55,871 nucleotides of DNA, taken from an uncultured Porphyromonadaceae bacterium. Its GTDB lineage: Bacteria; Bacteroidota; Bacteroidia; Bacteroidales; Muribaculaceae. This document shows, in pieces, positions 16,063-24,502 of the stretch (positions within the stretch are counted from its first letter, which is position 1; each line of letters opens with the position of its first letter). The notes beneath the pieces were generated by a model. The model had not been told where the DNA came from, searched no databases, and saw only the letters and a program-made list of their open reading frames with translations. The translations under genes and the position numbers were made by a program. The DNA is taken from positions 1 to 55,871 of the forward strand of contig URSD01000014.1 in the NCBI GenBank assembly GCA_900550395.1. The letters run 5' to 3'.

Positions 16063-17018
16063 ACCCTTTCCAATTTTTTATTGAGATCTTCAATTATTTC
16101 ACGTGGAAGGCACTGCTGTTTGGCAATATATGTGACATCGTCCATCCCCTCCAATATGACTGCCGGCACATCTTTTGGAAAAACAAAGATAATTCCATCA
16201 TATCCCCACGATAAATATTTGGATTTGATAGAATTAATAACTATCTCTTGGTTTTCCTCAGCACACTTATTAAGAAGTGGCAGTGCATCCGAACCACATC
16301 CATATTTATGGGAATAATCACGATCGATAATTTCAAGAAAAGAATTTACTAAAGATATACAATCCTTAAAAAATAATCCATAATCTATATAAGCTATTTT
16401 CTGGTCGGATTTGCCTATTTTATCACTTGTATATGGCCTCAGTGGTTTTTTTCTCATTAAATTGCAGACTTGACCGGTTATATCCGGCGCATTCCTGAGT
16501 TTATCGCCTATCGCATTATCTTTAGAATAATCAATTCTATGGGTTCCAATAGGAATATACCCTAATTCTATTGACGGACCTATACAATAGTTCCACACCT
16601 CATTACTATTAAAATTGTTGATTTCACCAATAACAGCACTTAGTTCCTGATTGTATTTAGCCAATTCCGTATCATTTGAAGAATTGGACATCAATTGATT
16701 TATCTGCTTATAACGATTTTCCAGATTCGTCATTTTCTCAGACATCTGACTGTTACAACCTGTCAAAAAGCCCAGATCAATCCATCCATAGCGAAGTACA
16801 TTCCCAGAAGGAACAGAATCTGCATCTGCGGCACTTACCGCTATTTTCTCACTTATTTTTCCATCTGCAAAAGAACCCGGATGGAACTCCGAATATGAAT
16901 TCTGACTTGGCAGTTTCTCATAAGTTATTTCCACCTGTGCTTCTACCTCTAAGGCGAATGCTGCGCCGAATATTAGCGCCATCAGAAAAAGCACATACTT
17001 ATTCATTGTATATGGCAT
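16029..17018 (-). CDS. secreted protein of unknown function, first gene of AT-rich trio
   Basis: A 329-residue exported protein. A second ATG four codons in (17006) gives the neater signal peptide MNKYVLFLMALIFGAAFALEVEAQ. The mature protein has a helical coiled-coil-like stretch (about residues 90-130, rich in Asn/Gln/Glu). It also has several cysteines, in TGCNSQ, NYCIG, QVCNL, KDCIS, YGCGS, NKCAE and QQCLP, which could form disulfides outside the cytoplasm. Base composition is strikingly AT-rich compared with the genes on either side, suggesting transfer. Family not recognised. Confidence 0.65.
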   Translation of the reverse strand: MPYTMNKYVLFLMALIFGAAFALEVEAQVEITYEKLPSQNSYSEFHPGSFADGKISEKIAVSAADADSVPSGNVLRYGWIDLGFLTGCNSQMSEKMTNLENRYKQINQLMSNSSNDTELAKYNQELSAVIGEINNFNSNEVWNYCIGPSIELGYIPIGTHRIDYSKDNAIGDKLRNAPDITGQVCNLMRKKPLRPYTSDKIGKSDQKIAYIDYGLFFKDCISLVNSFLEIIDRDYSHKYGCGSDALPLLNKCAEENQEIVINSIKSKYLSWGYDGIIFVFPKDVPAVILEGMDDVTYIAKQQCLPREIIEDLNKKLERVCYDYYQTHIY

Positions 17019-17047
17019 TTATGGTTAACGATTTAAGATACTGACTG

Positions 17048-17055
17048 CAAATTTA
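17048..17055 (-). promoter_or_regulatory. minus-7 box of the AT-rich trio
   Basis: Reads TAAATTTG on the reverse strand, 30 bases before the ATG at 17018. A run of nine C (17078-17086) lies just where the minus-33 box would be expected. Confidence 0.55.
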
Positions 17056-17077
17056 GAGAATAAAACATAGAATTTTA

Positions 17078-17086
17078 CCCCCCCCC
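17078..17086. repeat. C9 homopolymer tract
   Basis: Nine consecutive C between two divergent promoters. Tracts of this kind are prone to slippage; here a length change would alter spacing upstream of the reverse-strand promoter at 17048-17055. Confidence 0.7.
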
Positions 17087-17112
17087 GTTAAAATATGTTA
17101 ACCGGCGTCAAT

Positions 17113-17144
17113 AAACGCGGATTTGCAGATAAGCCGCGTTTTTT
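17113..17144 (+). terminator. terminator-like hairpin overlapping the trpS promoter
   Basis: AAACGCGG (17113-17120) pairs with CCGCGTTT (17134-17141), followed by a T run to 17144, the form of an intrinsic terminator. Its loop contains the TTTG minus-33 box of trpS. Confidence 0.6.
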
Positions 17145-17153
17145 GTATTTTTG
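17122..17153 (+). promoter_or_regulatory. trpS promoter (TTTG-N20-TAnnTTTG)
   Basis: TTTG at 17122-17125 and TATTTTTG at 17146-17153 with exactly 20 bases between. The ATG at 17173 follows with a leader of about 14 bases. Confidence 0.75.
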
Positions 17154-17172
17154 CGCCAAAACAACCAAACCA

Positions 17173-18249
17173 ATGGCAGACAAAAAAGAAATCGTGCTGA
17201 GTGGAATACGTTCCACCGGCAATCTACACCTGGGCAACTACTACGGTGCCCTCCGCAAATTCGTGGCTCTGCAGGACGATTACGACTGCAATTTCTTCAT
17301 CGCCGACCTGCATGCCCTCACAACCAATCCCGACCCCGAGGAGCTGCACGCCAACGTGAAGCACATTCTGGCCGAGTACCTCGCCGCCGGCATCGACCCC
17401 GAAAAATCGACGATTTTCATACAGAGTTCCGTACCCGAAGTAGCCGAAATGTACCTCCTGCTCAACATGCACGTAGGCATCGGCGAACTCATGCGCACCA
17501 CCTCCTTCAAGGACAAGGCACGCAAGGCCCTCGGCCTCAAGGCGCCCGAAGCCGGCGAGGACAGCGACGAAGCTTTCGAGAAGGAAATCATCGGCGCCGG
17601 CACCAACAAGCGCGTCAACGCCGGACTGCTCACCTACCCCACACTCATGGCCGTCGACATCCTCATTCAGAAGGCTACCAAGGTGCCCGTGGGCAAGGAC
17701 CAGGAGCAGCACCTGGAGCTGACACGACGCTTCGCCCGCCGCATCAACTCGTTCTACAACACAGAAATCTTCCCCGAACCGTACAACTTCGACTTCGACG
17801 GCAAGCCCGTCAAGGTGCCCGGACTCGACGGCAGCGGCAAGATGGGAAAGAGCGAAGGCAACTGCATCTACCTCGTCGACGACCCCAAGGTGCTCCGCAA
17901 GAAAGTGATGCGCGCCACCACGGACGAAGGCCCCAAGGAGCCGAACTCGCCCATGACGGAGCCCGTAGCCAACCTCTTCTCGCTGCTGGAACTCACCAGC
18001 ACACCCGACGTGGTGAAGCACTTCCGCGACGCCTACGCCGACTGCTCCATTCGCTACGGCGACCTCAAGAAACAGCTTGCCGAGGATATTCTGGCCGTCA
18101 CCAACCCCATACGCGAGCGTGTGCAGGACATCATCAACGACGAGGCTTACCTCCACCGCGTCGTCACCCGCGGCGCTGAGCGTGCCCGCGAGCGCGCCGC
18201 CGCCACCCTGGCCGAACTGCGTCAGGTGATGGGCATACGCGGATTATGA
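17173..18249 (+). CDS. trpS: tryptophan--tRNA ligase
   Basis: Charges tRNA-Trp with tryptophan in the cytoplasm; class I synthetase, 358 residues. The HIGH-type motif is HLGNYYG near residue 19 and the KMSKS-type motif is KMGKSEGN at about 222. An insertion rich in Glu and Ala after residue 115 (LKAPEAGEDSDEAFEKE) is like that of other Bacteroidota TrpRS. The frame extends 26 codons upstream, but the ATG at 17173 fits the conserved MADKKEIVLSGIRSTG start and the promoter position. The following gene overlaps its stop by four bases. Identification is firm. Confidence 0.95.
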   Translation: MADKKEIVLSGIRSTGNLHLGNYYGALRKFVALQDDYDCNFFIADLHALTTNPDPEELHANVKHILAEYLAAGIDPEKSTIFIQSSVPEVAEMYLLLNMHVGIGELMRTTSFKDKARKALGLKAPEAGEDSDEAFEKEIIGAGTNKRVNAGLLTYPTLMAVDILIQKATKVPVGKDQEQHLELTRRFARRINSFYNTEIFPEPYNFDFDGKPVKVPGLDGSGKMGKSEGNCIYLVDDPKVLRKKVMRATTDEGPKEPNSPMTEPVANLFSLLELTSTPDVVKHFRDAYADCSIRYGDLKKQLAEDILAVTNPIRERVQDIINDEAYLHRVVTRGAERARERAAATLAELRQVMGIRGL

Positions 18250-18788
18250 TGCCCGCAGCCCGCATTCTTGCCATCATCCTTCTTGCCGCCGTGGGCGCCC
18301 TATGCGCCCGCGGCGCCTCCCCCTCCGACGTCTGCGAGGCTGACAGCCTGCGGCGCGCCTACCTGGCCCGTGAGATGGCCCTGAACGCCCCCGGCACCCC
18401 GGCGGCCGACTTCGCCATGCTCACGCCCGACGGCAGCACGGCGCGTCTCTCCGACCGGCGCGGTGCACCCCTGCTTCTTGTGCTCTTCGACCCCGAGTGC
18501 GACGACTGCCGGCGCGCGCTTCTCGCGCTCGCCGCGGTTCGTCCCGACGGGCTGCCTGCCCTCGCCGTATTCGCCGAGGGCGACGAGGAATTGTGGCCCC
18601 GTGCGCAGGCCGAAGTGCCGGATGGCTGGGACGTGGCGCTCGACACCGACGGCGTCTACTCCCTCGGCATCTACAGTCCGGAGTTCACGCCCGGCATCTA
18701 CCTGCTCGACGCCGACGGCCGCGTCCTCGCACGCTCGTCATCACCTGACGATATCGGGTCTAAAGTCAAAGGTCTAAGGCTTAGATAA
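18246..18788 (+). CDS. exported thioredoxin-like protein with repeat-derived C-terminus
   Basis: A 180-residue exported protein: signal peptide to about residue 24, then a thioredoxin-like domain with FDPECDDC (C85, C88) as a possible redox pair and TPGIYLLDADGRVLA as the late strand-turn-strand of that fold. It overlaps trpS by four bases. The last ten residues (GSKVKGLRLR) and the stop are encoded by the inverted repeat of the TAAGGCTTAGATAATACC family, so the natural C-terminus was probably replaced or extended. The protein resembles TlpA/DUF5106-type thiol proteins; substrate unknown. Confidence 0.72.
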   Translation: MMPAARILAIILLAAVGALCARGASPSDVCEADSLRRAYLAREMALNAPGTPAADFAMLTPDGSTARLSDRRGAPLLLVLFDPECDDCRRALLALAAVRPDGLPALAVFAEGDEELWPRAQAEVPDGWDVALDTDGVYSLGIYSPEFTPGIYLLDADGRVLARSSSPDDIGSKVKGLRLR

Positions 18789-18820
18789 TACCAATAAAAG
18801 TATTATCTAAACCTTAAACC
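18771..18820. repeat. inverted repeat, TAAGGCTTAGATAATACC family, copy 2
   Basis: Arms 18771-18791 and 18800-18820 pair over 21 bases with two mismatches. 18775-18796 is identical to 2663-2684. The right side continues as telomere-like units (CCTTAAACC, CTAAACC) up to the stop of the convergent gene at 18835. The left side supplies the stop codon of the preceding gene. It may act as a bidirectional terminator, although it is AT-rich. Confidence 0.85.
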
Positions 18821-18834
18821 CTAAACCTTAAACC

Positions 18835-19359
18835 TCAGAGTGAAACTCTGACGCCTACCTGCAGTAGGCCTTGCGCGCCGTAGCCCAGTTCGCCGTACAG
18901 CGACACATTGCGCGACACCGCCGCCTGAGCCCCTATGGGCGAAATCTGCATGCCGAAATAGGTGCTGTTGTAGCTGTCGCCCCCGTAAGGCTGCATGTAG
19001 CTGATGATGACACCCAGACCGAGATGCCCGTACAGAGTCACCGTGCGGTTGCTGTAGTAGTTGTATTTGCCGTTGGCAAGCAGCACGTGGTAGGCGATGT
19101 GCGAACGATGCGGACCGCCCTTGGTGTTCGTGCTCGAGAACGTGTAGCTCGGTCCCACCCAGAAATTACGGGCAAGACGGAAATTGACGCCCGCCGTAAG
19201 GGCGCCCCAGGCGTTTTTCACGTTGTGCCATCCGTCATGACAGTCGCTTGCGTCCATCTGTGTGTAGCCGCCGTAGCCCACGGTCACTTCCGTGCGCTGA
19301 GCCATCGCGCCCGTAGCACAGGCAAATGCGATGAGGCATGTGAGCAATAGTTTTTTCAT
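18835..19359 (-). CDS. outer-membrane beta-barrel protein
   Basis: A 174-residue protein with a signal peptide MKKLLLTCLIAFACATGAMA. The mature part has alternating hydrophobic and aromatic beta strands and a final strand (LLQVGVRVSL), consistent with a small eight-stranded barrel of the OmpA/OmpW-like type. The frame is open 30 codons further upstream, but the ATG at 19359 begins the signal peptide. It stops one base from the telomere-like right side of the inverted repeat. Function unknown; adhesion, porin or envelope roles are possible. Confidence 0.78.
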   Translation of the reverse strand: MKKLLLTCLIAFACATGAMAQRTEVTVGYGGYTQMDASDCHDGWHNVKNAWGALTAGVNFRLARNFWVGPSYTFSSTNTKGGPHRSHIAYHVLLANGKYNYYSNRTVTLYGHLGLGVIISYMQPYGGDSYNSTYFGMQISPIGAQAAVSRNVSLYGELGYGAQGLLQVGVRVSL

Positions 19360-19533
19360 AAATAAACAGTTTGAAGTGTATTCATGAAAAAATAACACCC
19401 ACATGCCCCGGATTGTTTTTCCGTCAGTCGCGGCGCTCATTTCAGACACTCCTCCATACGCAATCCCGGCATCACATTTTTATAATTTTTCATAAAATAC
19501 ACCGGCGATACAGCATCATAACCAATTATTTTT

Positions 19534-19541
19534 TACTTTTG
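19534..19541 (+). promoter_or_regulatory. minus-7 box of TPR gene
   Basis: TACTTTTG ends nine bases before the ATG at 19550, so that start would be close to leaderless. If the later ATG at 19571 is used, the leader is about 24 bases. Confidence 0.55.
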
Positions 19542-19549
19542 CAAAAGCA

Positions 19550-21568
19550 ATGAGACACACTTGCTCCACTATGCTGCCAAAGCTGCTGTCGGCCCTCGTG
19601 CTGATGGCCGCGTCGCTGTGCGCCCATGCGCAGATCAACACCGAGCAGGTGCTTCGCGTGGGACGCAACGCCCTCTATTTCGAGGACTATATGCTCTCCA
19701 TACAGTACTTCAACCGCGTCATCGACGCCAAGCCCTACCTCGCCGAGCCCTACTTCCTGCGCGCCGTCGCCAAGTACAACCTCGAGGACTATGCCGGCGC
19801 CGAAGCCGACGCCTCGCAGGCAATCAAGCTCAACCCCTTCATCACCGACGCCTGGGAGGTGCGCGGCGTAGCCCGGCAGAACCGCGGCAACGACGCCGAC
19901 GCCATCGGCGACTACGAGCACGCTCTAAACCTGCTGCCGCGCAACCGCAACCTGCTCTTCAACCTGGCGATGGCTCAGCAGGGTGCGGAAAAGTATGCCG
20001 ACGCTGACTCCACCTTCTCCCAATTGCTCCGCTACTACCCGAAGTACGACAACGCTTACCTGGGCCGCGCTCAGCTCAGGCTCGCCACTGCCGACACCAC
20101 CGGCGCATCGGCCGACATCTCGCGCGCCCTTGAGCTCAACCCCAACGCCCTCAACGGCTACATCATGCGCGCCGACATCGCCATGCACAGCGGCGGCGAC
20201 CTCAAGGCCGCACTCGCCGACATGAACGAGGCCGTGCGACTCCAGCCCAAGCTCGCCGGCCTGTACATCAACCGCGCCTACCTCCGCTACTCTCTCGACG
20301 ACTACTTCGGCGCGATGGCCGACTACGACTACGCCCTCCAGCTGGAGCCGGCCAACGCCACGGCGCTCTTCAACCGCGGCCTGCTGCTGGCCGAAGTCAA
20401 CGCCAACGACCGCGCGCTCGGCGACTTCTCCGCCGTGCTCCGCCTCGACCCCGACAACTACCGCGCCCTGTACATGCGCGCCATGATACATCGCGCCAAG
20501 GGCAACTACCGCGAGGCCATCGCCGACGTCAACCGCGTGGCCGAGGCGTTCCCGGAATTCCCCGACGCCCTCTGGCTGCGTTCCGACCTGGAGCGTTCGC
20601 TCGGCCAGATATCGCGCGCCGAAGCCACCTACATGCGTGCCAAGCAGCTCGCCAAAAACGCCAAGCCCTCCGAAGCCGGAGCCGACGGCAAGGCCGTGGC
20701 CTCGTCCGACGTGCCCGAAGAGCTGGTGTCGCGCCGCTTCGCGTCGCTCCTCACCGTCGACGACAACGCCGAAATCGCCGAGCAATACAACAACAGTGCC
20801 ATACGCGGACGCGTCCAGGACCGCAACGTAGCCATCGAGGTCGAGCCCATGATGGAACTCGGCTTCTACTCCTCGCCCTCCGAACTGCGCAGCAACACAT
20901 ATTATATAAAGGAAATCGACGACCTCAACGCCACGCGGGCCCTGCGCCGCACCGTCGTCGTCACCAGCCGCCAGCCGGCCCTCGACGAGGACATAGTGAA
21001 GCGCCACTTCGAGTCAATCGAATACTACAACTCGCTGCTCGCCACCCATCAGCCCCGCGCCGTCGACTACATAGGCAGAGCCCTCGACTTCGTCACCACG
21101 CGCAATTACCAGGGAGCCATCGACGACGCCACGCGAGCCATAGCACTCATGCCCGACTTTGCCCCGGCCTACTGGCTCCGGGCCCAGGCCCGCTACCGCA
21201 AGCTACAGGTCGACCGCGACAACCCCGAGCCGGGCGTCGACGCGGCCACGCGCCTGCAGGTGGCCGACGCCACCATGGCCGAAATCATGGCCGACGTCGA
21301 CAAAGGCCTCGAGCTCAGCCCCCTGACAGCCGTAGCCTGGTACAACAAGGGCAACCTCCTGCTGGAGAATCAGGACTACACATCGGCCATCGCCGCCTAC
21401 ACCCGCGCCATCGAGCTGAAGCCCGACATGGGCGAGGCGTACTACAACCGCGGATACATTTACCTCAAACTCGGCAACAGCCATGCCGGCATCGCCGACC
21501 TCAGCAAGGCCGGCGAAAGCGGCATCGTCCCGGCCTACAACCTTATCAAACGAATCCGGAAACAATAA
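19550..21568 (+). CDS. long secreted tetratricopeptide-repeat protein
   Basis: A 672-residue exported protein made of TPR units throughout. A signal peptide ends ...SLCAHAQ near residue 28; the ATG at 19571 (MLPKLLSALVLMAASLCAHAQ) is an equally good start. The N-terminal array covers about residues 33-350 with typical pairs such as AYLGRAQLRLATAD and ALFNRGLLLAEVNANDRA. A non-repeat region at about 355-490 separates it from a second array at about 500-665 (AVAWYNKGNLLLENQDYTSA). TPR proteins scaffold protein complexes; in Bacteroidota this kind sits in the periplasm or on the outer membrane. Partner unknown. It is followed by DUF4301 after 17 bases. Confidence 0.85.
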   Translation: MRHTCSTMLPKLLSALVLMAASLCAHAQINTEQVLRVGRNALYFEDYMLSIQYFNRVIDAKPYLAEPYFLRAVAKYNLEDYAGAEADASQAIKLNPFITDAWEVRGVARQNRGNDADAIGDYEHALNLLPRNRNLLFNLAMAQQGAEKYADADSTFSQLLRYYPKYDNAYLGRAQLRLATADTTGASADISRALELNPNALNGYIMRADIAMHSGGDLKAALADMNEAVRLQPKLAGLYINRAYLRYSLDDYFGAMADYDYALQLEPANATALFNRGLLLAEVNANDRALGDFSAVLRLDPDNYRALYMRAMIHRAKGNYREAIADVNRVAEAFPEFPDALWLRSDLERSLGQISRAEATYMRAKQLAKNAKPSEAGADGKAVASSDVPEELVSRRFASLLTVDDNAEIAEQYNNSAIRGRVQDRNVAIEVEPMMELGFYSSPSELRSNTYYIKEIDDLNATRALRRTVVVTSRQPALDEDIVKRHFESIEYYNSLLATHQPRAVDYIGRALDFVTTRNYQGAIDDATRAIALMPDFAPAYWLRAQARYRKLQVDRDNPEPGVDAATRLQVADATMAEIMADVDKGLELSPLTAVAWYNKGNLLLENQDYTSAIAAYTRAIELKPDMGEAYYNRGYIYLKLGNSHAGIADLSKAGESGIVPAYNLIKRIRKQ

Positions 21569-21585
21569 CCTAAATACCACTTCCA

Positions 21586-23100
21586 ATGCTTAACGAAAAA
21601 GATCTTGAGAGCCTCGCCGCACGCGGCATTTCCACCGAACAGTTCGAGGCTCAGATGAAGCGATTCAGCACAGGATTTCCCTACCTCACCCTGCTCGGCT
21701 CCGCCCGCCCAGGCGCAGGCATCCACGTGCTCGACCAGGCCGAGCAGGACAGCGCCGTCGCCCGCTGGAACCTCTTCCTGAAAGAAGGCGGACGCGCCGC
21801 CAAGTTCGTCCCCGCCAGCGGCGCCGCTTCGCGCATGTTCAAGGCCCTTTTCGCATTTGCCGACGGCGACACGCAGACAGCTCCCGCCGGAAGCCCCGTA
21901 GCCGCCCTCGTCGACGGTCTTGACAGCCTCCCCTTCCTCGCCGAACTGAACGCAGCCGCCCTCCGCATCTTCGGCGCCGACGCCGCGCAGCTCAAGGCCG
22001 AAGGCCGCCACCGCGACATCGTCAAGGCCATCATCTCCCCCGAAGGCATGAACTACGGCGCCCTCCCCAAGGCCCTCCTCACCTTCCACCGCTACCCCGA
22101 CGGCACCACGCGCACCTCGCTTGAGGAGCAACTCCACGAGGGCGTCCAGACCGTCACCGCCGACGGCCGTGTCGACATCCACTTCACCGTCTCGGCCGAC
22201 CACCACAAGCTCTTCGACGCCAAGCTCGCCGAGGCCGTTCCGGCCGTCGAGGCCGCTACGGGCGTGAAAATCAACGTGAGCCTGAGCGAGCAGAAGCCCA
22301 GCACCGACACCCCCGCCGCCAACCTTGACGGCACGCCTTTCCGCAACAGCGCCGGCGAGATTGTGTTCCGTCCCGGCGGCCACGGCGCACTCATCCGCAA
22401 CCTCAACGAGCTTGACGCCACGGTGGTATTCATCAAGAACATCGACAACGTGGTGCCCGAGGCACGCCGCGCCGACACCCTGCACTACAAGAAGGTGCTC
22501 GGCGGAGTGCTCATGCAGGTCCACGACGACATCGAAAACTACGTCCGCATGCTCACCGAGGGCGACTACGACCCCGCCGACCTCGCCGAGATTGCCGACT
22601 TCATGCAGGAGACCCTCTGCATCACGGCTCCCGAGCTGGAAGCCGCCGACCCTGACTTCATGCTCGCCAAGCTCGACCGTCCCCTGCGCGTATGCGGTAT
22701 GGTCCGCAACGAAGGCGAACCCGGCGGCGGCCCCTACCTGGCCTACAACCCCGACGGCTCCGCTTCGCCCCAGATTCTCGAAAGCACGCAGATCAACACC
22801 GCCGACCCCGAGGCCGCAGCCATGATGGCCGAAGCCACCCACTTCAACCCCGTCGACCTCGTCTGCTACATCCGCGACCTCGACGGCGACCGCTACGACC
22901 TGCCCGAATTCGTCGACCCCGACACCGGCTTCATCTCCTCCAAGAGCTACGAAGGACGCGAGCTGCGCGCCCTGGAGCTCCCCGGTCTCTGGAACGGCGC
23001 CATGAGCGACTGGAACACCGTCTTCGTCGAAGTGCCCGCTTCCACCTTCAACCCCGTCAAGGTGGTCAACGACCTGCTCCGTCCCGCACATCAGCAGTAA
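21586..23100 (+). CDS. DUF4301-family protein
   Basis: A 504-residue, apparently cytoplasmic protein of the Bacteroidota-specific DUF4301 family. Recognisable parts are the start MLNEKDLESLAARGIS, the glycine-rich FVPASGAASRMFKALF near residues 75-90, the central EIVFRPGGHGALIRNLNELDATVVFIKNIDNV region (split here only for recognition: RPGGHGALI then VVFIKNIDNV) and the C-terminal WNTVFVEVP. The glycine-rich segment followed by these strands is reminiscent of a nucleotide-sugar transferase fold, which is a guess. It follows the TPR gene by 17 bases and is closed by a strong hairpin. Confidence 0.82.
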   Translation: MLNEKDLESLAARGISTEQFEAQMKRFSTGFPYLTLLGSARPGAGIHVLDQAEQDSAVARWNLFLKEGGRAAKFVPASGAASRMFKALFAFADGDTQTAPAGSPVAALVDGLDSLPFLAELNAAALRIFGADAAQLKAEGRHRDIVKAIISPEGMNYGALPKALLTFHRYPDGTTRTSLEEQLHEGVQTVTADGRVDIHFTVSADHHKLFDAKLAEAVPAVEAATGVKINVSLSEQKPSTDTPAANLDGTPFRNSAGEIVFRPGGHGALIRNLNELDATVVFIKNIDNVVPEARRADTLHYKKVLGGVLMQVHDDIENYVRMLTEGDYDPADLAEIADFMQETLCITAPELEAADPDFMLAKLDRPLRVCGMVRNEGEPGGGPYLAYNPDGSASPQILESTQINTADPEAAAMMAEATHFNPVDLVCYIRDLDGDRYDLPEFVDPDTGFISSKSYEGRELRALELPGLWNGAMSDWNTVFVEVPASTFNPVKVVNDLLRPAHQQ

Positions 23101-23129
23101 TCAGCAGCATTTTACACTAAAATAACGTT

Positions 23130-23165
23130 AAAGGTGGCGCTTTTTAACACAAAGGCGCCACCTTT
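23130..23165. terminator. terminator after DUF4301 gene
   Basis: An 11-base perfect stem (23130-23140 with 23155-23165), with a T run at the start of the loop. It ends 15 bases before the bamD promoter and separates the two units. Confidence 0.8.
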
Positions 23166-23180
23166 GTCGCAAATAATGCT

Positions 23181-23188
23181 TAACTTTG
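23181..23188 (+). promoter_or_regulatory. minus-7 box of bamD
   Basis: TAACTTTG, 25 bases before the ATG at 23214. It overlaps no terminator sequence. No TTTG at the standard 20-base spacing. Confidence 0.6.
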
Positions 23189-23213
23189 TAGACTCAAAAC
23201 TGTGACCTTGCGA

Positions 23214-24014
23214 ATGCGAAACTACATACTGCTAATTATCATAGCTTTACTGACGTGCTCCTGCGGCGAATATCAGCGCGCCCAGAAGAGCAACGACTAC
23301 GACTACAAGTTCGACTACGCCAAGCGCGCATTCGAAGCCAAGCGCTACGTCCAGGCGGCAACCCTCCTCAACGAGTGCATCACCGTCTTCAAAGGCTCCG
23401 ACAAAGCCGAAGAGTCGCTCTACCTCCTCGGCCTCAGCCACTACGAGAACAAGGACTACGTCTCGGCCGGCCCCTACTTCCGCACCTACTACCAGCGCTA
23501 CCCCAAAGGCAAGTTCGCCGAGCTCGCACGCTTCTACTGCGGCTACGGCTACTACCTCGACTCGCCCGAGCCGCAGCTCGACCAGACCGGCACCATCACC
23601 GCCATTCAGGAGCTTCAGGGCTTCCTCGACTACTTCCCCCGCAGCGACAGGGTCAACGTAGCTCAGAGCGCCATCTTCGAGCTTCAGGACAAGCTCACCC
23701 TCAAGCAGCTCCAGAACGCACAGCTCTACTACAACCTCGGCAACTACCTCGGCAACAACTACGAGAGCGCCGTCATTGTAGCGAAAAACGCCATCAAGGA
23801 CTACCCCTACTCCAAGTACAAGGAAGACCTTGAGCTCCTCGTGCTCAAAGCGCGCTATCAGGAGGCCGACCAGAGCATCGACTCACGCAAGGAAGACCGC
23901 TTCCGCGAGGTCATCGACGAATACTACTCCTTCATCAACAACTATCCCGAAAGCCCCAATCGTGCCGAGGCCGACAATATCTTCAAGATAGCACGGCGCC
24001 ACGTCAAGGACTGA
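23214..24014 (+). CDS. bamD: outer-membrane assembly lipoprotein BamD
   Basis: A 266-residue lipoprotein, part of the BAM complex that inserts beta-barrel proteins into the outer membrane. The lipobox is LTCSC, giving an acylated cysteine at about residue 17, followed by the Bacteroidota-typical CGEYQRAQKSNDYDYKFDY segment. The mature protein consists of about five TPR-like helix pairs (for example EESLYLLGLSHYENKDYV and KFAELARFYCGYGYYLDS). An upstream GTG at 23202 is in frame, but the ATG at 23214 gives the standard signal peptide. The omega-like subunit gene follows after 33 bases. Confidence 0.92.
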   Translation: MRNYILLIIIALLTCSCGEYQRAQKSNDYDYKFDYAKRAFEAKRYVQAATLLNECITVFKGSDKAEESLYLLGLSHYENKDYVSAGPYFRTYYQRYPKGKFAELARFYCGYGYYLDSPEPQLDQTGTITAIQELQGFLDYFPRSDRVNVAQSAIFELQDKLTLKQLQNAQLYYNLGNYLGNNYESAVIVAKNAIKDYPYSKYKEDLELLVLKARYQEADQSIDSRKEDRFREVIDEYYSFINNYPESPNRAEADNIFKIARRHVKD

Positions 24015-24047
24015 TTAATAACGAAATCTACAACGAAAGATAAACTC

Positions 24048-24383
24048 ATGGACTACAAGAAGACAAACGCCCCCCTCAACACCGTCACACGCGACCTGAT
24101 TGAGCTCTCCGAAGACACCGGCAACGTCTATGAAACCGTTTGCATCATCGCCAAGCGCGCCAACCAGATCGCCGGCGAGATGAAGCACGACCTTGAGAAA
24201 AAGCTCCAGGAATTCGCTTCGCTCAACGACAACCTCGAGGAAATCTCCGAGAACCGCGAGCAGATCGAAATATCCCGCTACTACGAGAAGCTTCCCAAGC
24301 CCACCCTCATCGCCACTCAGGAGTACATCGACCACAAGCTCTTCTTCCGCAACCCCGTGAAGGATCGCGACAGTCAGGACTAA
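24048..24383 (+). CDS. rpoZ: RNA polymerase omega-like (Rpb6-family) subunit
   Basis: A 111-residue protein matching the Bacteroidota Rpb6/omega family, an RNA polymerase core subunit. Diagnostic parts are VTRDLIELSEDTGNVYETV, the IAKRANQI helix that corresponds to the omega signature, and ISRYYEKLPKPTLIA near the end. The position right after bamD is the usual arrangement in this order. A strong hairpin at 24405-24437 closes the unit. The symbol is used by analogy with bacterial omega. Confidence 0.88.
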   Translation: MDYKKTNAPLNTVTRDLIELSEDTGNVYETVCIIAKRANQIAGEMKHDLEKKLQEFASLNDNLEEISENREQIEISRYYEKLPKPTLIATQEYIDHKLFFRNPVKDRDSQD

Positions 24384-24404
24384 TCCATACTCCTCTCCTC
24401 CGCT

Positions 24405-24437
24405 GCGAAAGCCCTGCGCCCCGCGCAGGGCTTTCGC
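24405..24437. terminator. terminator after omega-like gene
   Basis: A 15-base perfect GC-rich stem (24405-24419 with 24423-24437) with a CCC loop. No clear T run follows, so efficiency in the forward direction is uncertain. Confidence 0.7.
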
Positions 24438-24502
24438 GTCATAAAATGCATCAGCGCTCACCGCAGACATAAACCTTCCTATCCGCCCGCACCCGCCTGT
24501 AG

